Shown: piece by piece, positions 59,011-64,000 of the stretch
Numbering within the stretch: the stretch's first letter is position 1
Layout of the letters: the number at the start of each line of letters is the position of its first letter
Assembly (NCBI GenBank): GCA_033853925.1
Contig: JAWOLC010000016.1
Span: 1 to 64,000 of the forward strand
From: JANXPZ01 sp033853925
GTDB taxonomy: Bacteria; Eisenbacteria; RBG-16-71-46
Length of the DNA stretch: 64,000 nucleotides
Reading direction: 5' to 3'
The notes under the pieces: generated by a model
What the model was told of the DNA's origin: nothing
Databases searched by the model: none
The model's input: the letters and a program-made list of their open reading frames with translations, nothing else
Program-made: the position numbers and the translations under genes

Positions 59011-60173
59011 GCGCCCTGCGCGCAGAGCCGGCCGGGCTCGAGTCCCGGGCCGGCGGCGGAGGCGTAGCGCCCGCGCCGCGGAACCGGCCACCGCGAGTCC
59101 AGGCCGCGGGGGAGCGCCCCGAGGAGCGCCGGCTCGGGCGCGTGGCCCTGCTCGGCGCCAGCGGCTATTCCGGTCAGGAGTTCGCCCGCCTGGCCCTCTC
59201 CCATCCAGGCCTCGAGCTGGGCGTGCTGTGCTCGCGCGAGCACGCGGGTCGGCCGGCGGTCGAGCTGCTCGCCGGGCTCGACCCGCGCGCCGCGGCGCTG
59301 CCCGAGGTCGTGGATCCCGCGAGCCTCGAGGAGCGCCTGGCGGACGGCGCCTTCGACACCCTCGTCTCCTGTCTGCCGCACGGCGCCTGGAAGGCCCTCG
59401 CCGCGGAGCGCCCGGCCCTGGCCCGGGGCCCGGCGCGGGTCGTGGATCTCTCCGCCGACTTCCGCGACGGCGGCAGCCCCTCGACCGGCCCCGGCGCGGA
59501 GAACGGGGACGAGGGCTACGCCTACGGTCTCCCCGAGGCCTTCCGCGCCGAGATCGTGGGCGCCGCGCGCGTGGCGAACCCGGGCTGCTATCCCACCGCC
59601 GCCACCCTGGCGCTGCTGCCCGCGGCCGCGCGGCTCGCGGGGCCCGTGATGGTGAGCGCCCTCTCGGGGCTGAGCGGCGCCGGCCGCTCGCCGCAGCTCG
59701 GCACCTCGTTCGTCGAGCGGGACGGCGGTGCCGCCCTCTACCGCGCCGGAGCCGTGCACGCGCACGTGCCCGAGATGGAGCGGAACCTCGCGCGCCTCGG
59801 CGGAGTCGCGATCCCCGTCGGCTTCGCGCCCCAGCTCGTGCCCATGGCGCGGGGCATCCTGCTCGTGGCGAGCGCCCCGCTCGCCGAGCCGGTCTCCCCC
59901 GAGGAGATCCGGGCCCTCTACGCCGCGCGCTTCGCCGGCGAGCGGTTCGTCCGCCTCCTCGAGCCGGGCGAGTGGCCCGAGACGCGCACCGTGCGGGGCT
60001 CGAACCGCTGCGACCTCGCCGTCACGACCCTGCACGGCGGGCGCACGCTGCTGGCCACCGCGGCGCTGGACAACCTCGTCAAGGGCGCAGCCGGCCAGGC
60101 GCTGCAGAACCTCAACCTGATGCTGGGCTGGCCCGAGGACACGGGCCTCGCCGTGCACGGCCTCCCATGGTGA
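59007..60173 (+). CDS. argC: N-acetyl-gamma-glutamyl-phosphate reductase ArgC
   Basis: A 388-residue NADPH enzyme reducing acetylglutamyl phosphate to the semialdehyde. The binding motif is VALLGASGYSGQEFARLAL and the catalytic cysteine lies in VANPGCYPTAATLAL. The family segment RGSNRCDLAV and the end region KGAAGQALQNLN are intact. Starting at the GTG that overlaps the argR stop gives a 43-residue arginine/glycine-rich N-terminal extension absent from most ArgC. A GTG at about 59142 (VALLGASG) would give the normal length. Confidence 0.94.
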   Translation: MSALRAEPAGLESRAGGGGVAPAPRNRPPRVQAAGERPEERRLGRVALLGASGYSGQEFARLALSHPGLELGVLCSREHAGRPAVELLAGLDPRAAALPEVVDPASLEERLADGAFDTLVSCLPHGAWKALAAERPALARGPARVVDLSADFRDGGSPSTGPGAENGDEGYAYGLPEAFRAEIVGAARVANPGCYPTAATLALLPAAARLAGPVMVSALSGLSGAGRSPQLGTSFVERDGGAALYRAGAVHAHVPEMERNLARLGGVAIPVGFAPQLVPMARGILLVASAPLAEPVSPEEIRALYAARFAGERFVRLLEPGEWPETRTVRGSNRCDLAVTTLHGGRTLLATAALDNLVKGAAGQALQNLNLMLGWPEDTGLAVHGLPW

Positions 60174-61069
60174 GGCCCGCGCGGAGCGCTCGCCCCGGGC
60201 CCGCCGTCGCCGCGGGAACGGGAGCCGCCCGCGCTCCCTTCGCCCCTCCGGGGAGCCCGGTGGTCCTCAAGCTGGGCGGCCGGGCGCTCGAGGCGCCAGG
60301 GGCCGGAGCCGAGCTGGCCGACGAGATCCTGCCCCTGGCCGGCCGGATCGTGCTCGTCCACGGCGGCGGCGCGGAGGTGAGCGCCTGGTGCCAGCGGCTC
60401 GGCCTCGTCCCGCGCTTCGTGGACGGGCTCCGCGTCACGGACGGACCCACGCTCGAGGTGGCCATCGCGGTCCTGGCCGGCCTGGCGAATCGGCGCCTGG
60501 TCGCCGCCCTGCGCGGGCACGGAGTCGACGCGGTGGGGCTCTCGGCGCTGGACGGCGGCCTCGCCGAGGTCGCTCCCCACCCGGACGCGGCCCGGCTCGG
60601 CGCGGTGGGTCGCGTGCGCGCCATCGACCCGAGCCTCCTCCATGGCCTCCTCTCCGGGGGTCGGGTGCCGGTGCTGGCCAGCATCGGGGCGAGCGCCGGA
60701 GCGCTCTTCAACCTGAACGCGGACGATCTCGCGGCGGCCGTCGCGGGCGCGCTGGCGGCCGGCGCGCTCGTGCTGCTCAGCGACACGCCGGGGCTCGTCC
60801 TCGAAGGGGCGCGCGTGCCCCGCCTGGGGGCCGATTCGGTGGCCTCGCTGCTCGAGCATCCGCACGTCACCGGCGGCATGCGGCCCAAGCTGCGGGCGGC
60901 GCGGGCGGCGATCCGCGGAGGCGCGCGCCGGGTGCACATCGCCGCCTGGCAGGGCCCGGGCACGCTCGGGGCGCTCCTCGCCGGCTCGGCCGAGGCCACG
61001 ACGGTGGAGGCGGGGGGCGGCGAAGGGGCGCGCCTCGCGAGCGCGACCGGCCGAGGGACCACGCCATGA
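60167..61069 (+). CDS. argB: Acetylglutamate kinase ArgB
   Basis: A 300-residue kinase phosphorylating N-acetylglutamate. Characteristic segments are VVLKLGGRALE, IVLVHGGGAEVSAWCQ, FVDGLRVTDGPTLEVA, the NLNADDLAAAVAGALAAGAL region and GGMRPKLRAA. The N-terminal 30 residues are low-complexity. Its ATG lies 7 bases before the argC stop codon ends, and its stop overlaps the argD start (ATGA). Confidence 0.94.
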   Translation: MVRPARSARPGPAVAAGTGAARAPFAPPGSPVVLKLGGRALEAPGAGAELADEILPLAGRIVLVHGGGAEVSAWCQRLGLVPRFVDGLRVTDGPTLEVAIAVLAGLANRRLVAALRGHGVDAVGLSALDGGLAEVAPHPDAARLGAVGRVRAIDPSLLHGLLSGGRVPVLASIGASAGALFNLNADDLAAAVAGALAAGALVLLSDTPGLVLEGARVPRLGADSVASLLEHPHVTGGMRPKLRAARAAIRGGARRVHIAAWQGPGTLGALLAGSAEATTVEAGGGEGARLASATGRGTTP

Positions 61070-62301
61070 CGGACACGTTGCCCGCGGCCGGCGCCGCGGC
61101 CGTCGAGGAGCGCGAGCGGTTCGCGCCGGTCTATCCCCTGCCCCGGCTCGAGCTGGCGTCGGGACGCGGCGCATGGGTCGTGGACGCCGCGGGGCGCCAG
61201 TACCTCGACTTCGTGAGCGGCATCGCCGTGAACGCGTTCGGGCACGCGCCGCCCGGGCTCGCCCGCGCCATCGCCCGCCAGACGCGGGTGCTGGTCCACG
61301 CCTCGAACCTCTTCACGCACGGGCCGGGCGAGGCCCTCGCCGCCGGGCTCACGGAGGCCACGGGCTACGACCGGGTGTTCTTCTGCAACAGCGGCAGCGA
61401 GGGCGTCGAGGCCGCCCTCAAGTTCGCCCGCGCGCGGGCGAGGGCCCGGGGACGCGCCGGGCGCGGGGTTCTCGCCTTCCGCGGAGGCTTTCACGGACGC
61501 ACCGCGCTGTCGCTCTCGGTGACGTGGACGCCCGCGTACCGCGAGCCCTTCGAGCCCCTGGTGCCGGGCGTCCGCTTCGCGGACTTCGACCGGGCGGAAG
61601 CCTTGGACGAGGCGCTCGACGCGGAGATCTGCGCGGCGATCGTCGAGCCCGTGCAGGGCGAGAGCGGCGTGATCCCCGCCAGCCGAGAGTTCCTCGAGAA
61701 GCTGCGGGCGCGCTGCACCGAGCGCGGTGCCCTGCTGATCTTCGACGAAGTGCAGTGCGGCCTGGGCCGTTGCGGCCGACTCCTCGCCGCGGAGCACTAC
61801 GGGGTCCGCGCCGACCTCGTGGTCCTGAGCAAGGCTCTCGGCGGGGGGCTGCCCCTGGGCGCCGTGCTCATGACGGCCGAAGTCGCCGACGCCCTCGCCC
61901 CCGGCATGCACGGCTGCACCTTCGGCGGCGGTCCCGTGTCGACCACGGCGGGGGCCTGGGTCCTCGCCCGCGTGCGCCGGCCGGCCTTCCTCGCCCGCGT
62001 GCGCCGCCGCGGGCGGGAGCTGGGGGCGGGACTCGAGGCGCTGGCGGCGCGGCGGCCCTCGCTCGCCCAGGCCCGCGGCCTCGGCCTGATGCGCGCGGTC
62101 GAGATCGCCCCCGCCGCCCCGTACGACCCACCCATGCTCGTCGCCGCGGCTCGCGAGCAGGGCCTCCTGCTCGTGCGCGGCGGCCCCCGAGCCGTGCGCT
62201 TCCTTCCCCCGCTCAACGTGACCCACGGCGAGATCGCGCTGGCCCTCGAGCGCTTCGAGGCCGCGGTCGCCACCCTCGAGAAGAAAGGCGAGACGAGATG
62301 A
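61066..62301 (+). CDS. argD: Acetylornithine aminotransferase ArgD
   Basis: A 411-residue PLP enzyme of fold type I. Features are FCNSGSEGVEAALKFAR, FRGGFHGRTALSLSVT, IVEPVQGESGV, IFDEVQCGLGR and the Schiff-base lysine in VVLSKALGGGLPLGA. The specificity resembles acetylornithine/N-succinyldiaminopimelate transaminases. It shares overlapping start and stop codons with argB and argG. Confidence 0.95.
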   Translation: MTDTLPAAGAAAVEERERFAPVYPLPRLELASGRGAWVVDAAGRQYLDFVSGIAVNAFGHAPPGLARAIARQTRVLVHASNLFTHGPGEALAAGLTEATGYDRVFFCNSGSEGVEAALKFARARARARGRAGRGVLAFRGGFHGRTALSLSVTWTPAYREPFEPLVPGVRFADFDRAEALDEALDAEICAAIVEPVQGESGVIPASREFLEKLRARCTERGALLIFDEVQCGLGRCGRLLAAEHYGVRADLVVLSKALGGGLPLGAVLMTAEVADALAPGMHGCTFGGGPVSTTAGAWVLARVRRPAFLARVRRRGRELGAGLEALAARRPSLAQARGLGLMRAVEIAPAAPYDPPMLVAAAREQGLLLVRGGPRAVRFLPPLNVTHGEIALALERFEAAVATLEKKGETR

Positions 62302-63695
62302 AGAACGGACACGAGATCGAGAAGGCAGTGCTCGCGTACTCCGGCGGACTCGACACCAGCATCATCGTGCCCTGGCTGAAGGAGCAATACGGGTGCGAGG
62401 TCGTCTGCTACTGCGCGGACGTCGGGCAGGGCGCCGAGCTGGAGGGGCTCGAGGCCAAGGCGCTCGCCAGCGGCGCGAGCGAGGTCGTGGTCGAGGACCT
62501 GCGCGAGCCCTTCCTCACCGATTTCGCCTTTCCCGCGCTCCGGGCCGCCGCCGTCTACGAGGGACGCTACCTGCTCGGCACCTCGCTCGCCCGCCCGCTG
62601 ATCGCCGCCCGGCAGGTGCACTGGGCGCTGCGGCTGGGAGCGGACGCCGTGGCCCACGGCTGCACCGGCAAGGGAAACGATCAGGTGCGCTTCGAGCTGG
62701 CCTACCAGGCCCTGGCGCCCCGGCTCGCCGTGATCGCGCCGTGGCGGGAGTGGGACCTCACGTCCCGCGAGGACGCGCTCGCCTACGCGGCGCGCCATGG
62801 CATCCCGGTCGCGCAGACGTCGCGAGATCTCTTCTCGCGGGACGGGAACCTGTGGCACCTCTCGCACGAGGGCGGGCCGCTCGAGGATCCCGCGACCGTG
62901 GCCCCCGAGAGCCTCTATCGCCTGACCCGCGCTCCGGAGCGGCAGCCCGCCGCGCCGGAGCGCGTGACCCTCGGCTTCACCGGCGGGCGGCCCGTGAGCC
63001 TGGACGGGGAGAGCCTCGAGCCCGTGGCCCTGGTCACGGCGCTGAACGAGCGTGCCGGCCGGCACGGGGTGGGACGCGTGGACATCGTCGAGAGCCGCCT
63101 CGTGGGGATGAAGTCGCGCGGGGTCTACGAGACGCCGGCCGGGACGGTGCTGCGGGAGGCGCTGGAGGATCTGTGCGCGCTGGTGCTGCCGCACGACCTG
63201 CTGCGCACGCGCGCGGAGCTGGCGCCGCGCTTCGCGGACCTCGTCTACAACGGGCAGTGGTTCTCGCCCCTGCGCGCGGCCCTGCAGGCCTTCGCCGACA
63301 CGGCGCTCGAGCCGGCGAGCGGGGAGGTGACGGTGGAGCTTCACCGCGGGCAGGTCCGGGCCGTGGCGCGCACGAGCCCCTGGTCGCTCTATCGCCCGGG
63401 GCTGGCCTCCTTCGACATGACCGGCTACGACGCCACGCACGCCGAGGGCTTCATCCGGCTCTTCGGCCTGCCCCTGGCGACCGCGGCCTGGCGCGACGCC
63501 GAGGCGAGGACGAGCGGCGACGCCCCCGCGGCCGCACGAAGCCGCCCGGAGCCTGTGGGCGCGTGGAGCCCGGTGAGGATCGGCGAGGCGAGCCCGGCCG
63601 GGGAGCCGAGCGCACCCGAGGAGCCCCCGAGGCACCGGTGCTCCACCTCCCCGGCGCCCGAAGCGGCGCGACCCGGGACCCGCCATGCCGACTGA
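62298..63695 (+). CDS. argG: Argininosuccinate synthase ArgG
   Basis: An ATP-dependent ligase joining citrulline and aspartate. The PP-loop is AVLAYSGGLDTSIIVPWL, followed by AHGCTGKGNDQVRFEL and the citrulline/aspartate-binding VDIVESRLVGMKSRGVYETP. The enzyme core ends near residue 405. A 55-60-residue low-complexity tail rich in Ala, Pro, Glu and Arg follows, making 465 residues against the usual 400. It overlaps argH by 11 bases. Confidence 0.95.
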   Translation: MKNGHEIEKAVLAYSGGLDTSIIVPWLKEQYGCEVVCYCADVGQGAELEGLEAKALASGASEVVVEDLREPFLTDFAFPALRAAAVYEGRYLLGTSLARPLIAARQVHWALRLGADAVAHGCTGKGNDQVRFELAYQALAPRLAVIAPWREWDLTSREDALAYAARHGIPVAQTSRDLFSRDGNLWHLSHEGGPLEDPATVAPESLYRLTRAPERQPAAPERVTLGFTGGRPVSLDGESLEPVALVTALNERAGRHGVGRVDIVESRLVGMKSRGVYETPAGTVLREALEDLCALVLPHDLLRTRAELAPRFADLVYNGQWFSPLRAALQAFADTALEPASGEVTVELHRGQVRAVARTSPWSLYRPGLASFDMTGYDATHAEGFIRLFGLPLATAAWRDAEARTSGDAPAAARSRPEPVGAWSPVRIGEASPAGEPSAPEEPPRHRCSTSPAPEAARPGTRHAD

Positions 63696-64000
63696 TCCCG
63701 TGTGGCGGGCGCGGACCGGGGGCGACCTGGATCCCCGCGCGCGCGCGCTCAACGATTCCCTCCCCGTGGACCGGCGGCTGTGGCCCGAGGAGATCGAGCT
63801 GTCGCGCGCCTATGCCCAGGCGATCGCCGAGGCCGGGGTGCTCGCGCCCGCGGAGCTGATCGCCCTCCTGGCCGCCCTCGACGGTCTGGAGGAGGATCTC
63901 GCCGCGGACCGCACGACCCTCGAGGGCGAGGACGTCCATTCGGCCATCGAGGCCGCGCTGGCCGCACGCTGCGGGGCGCCGGCCCGGCGTCTGCACACGG
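63685..64000 (+). CDS. argH: Argininosuccinate lyase ArgH, cut by the window end
   Basis: The first 105 residues of ArgH are present. They include NDSLPVDRRLWPEEIELSRA, AYAQAIAEAGVLAPAEL and the family motif LEGEDVHSAIEAAL followed by ARRLHTG, where catalytic SRNDQ would soon follow. The reading frame is open to the last base. The start overlaps the argG stop by 11 bases, completing the argR-C-B-D-G-H operon. The missing argF and argJ are not in the window. Confidence 0.92.
   Translation, partial: MPTDPVWRARTGGDLDPRARALNDSLPVDRRLWPEEIELSRAYAQAIAEAGVLAPAELIALLAALDGLEEDLAADRTTLEGEDVHSAIEAALAARCGAPARRLHT

Overview
The window is very GC-rich and gene-dense. It looks like part of a Gram-negative bacterial chromosome. 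Several secreted proteins end in a C-terminal immunoglobulin-like sorting/FlgD-like domain (ending ...VVLR, ...VVR or ...WMR), there is an outer-membrane beta-barrel, and there are large multihaem cytochromes. This combination suggests an uncultured FCB-group lineage, perhaps Candidatus Eisenbacteria or a relative. That placement is inferred from gene content only.

Layout. 1-1547: lexA and an HUH (IS200-like) transposase homologue, each preceded by the same TGCAC-N4-GTKCA operator. 1585-15402, all minus strand: the classic origin-proximal cluster rpmH-rnpA-yidD-yidC-khpB/jag-mnmE-mnmG-rsmG-parA-parB-bactofilin, followed by a double retropepsin/PDZ protein. Two parS sites lie in it, and a 55-bp tandem repeat derived from the end of mnmG sits between mnmG and rsmG. 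15699-20606: a HEAT-repeat protein coupled to an HD-GYP protein, with a convergent GAF histidine kinase. 20798-31073: an esterase, an MFS transporter, a small zinc ribbon, queE-queC-queD for 7-deazaguanine synthesis, an SDR protein, an AsmA-like/GT51 glycosyltransferase coupled to a GT-C/TPR membrane protein, and a small membrane protein.

31301-47208 is an accessory island of large secreted proteins: two paralogous neuraminidase-fold proteins, a 14-repeat propeller, a broken GH43-like gene and an M4/M36-like metalloprotease. IS110-type sequences lie among them. One is bounded by 71-bp inverted repeats that carry UUCG-loop hairpins, and the other is a truncated left end.

47301-55779, minus strand, looks like an electron-transfer operon: a b-type cytochrome-like membrane protein, a membrane-anchored Fe-S/FAD oxidoreductase, a 23-haem and a 16-haem cytochrome, and an outer-membrane barrel. 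Together they could move electrons across the envelope. This is the strongest candidate for a little-described system here.

56389-64000: an S9 peptidase, then the argR-argC-argB-argD-argG-argH operon. Start and stop codons overlap at every junction, and an ARG-box-like palindrome sits over the promoter. argH runs off the window end.
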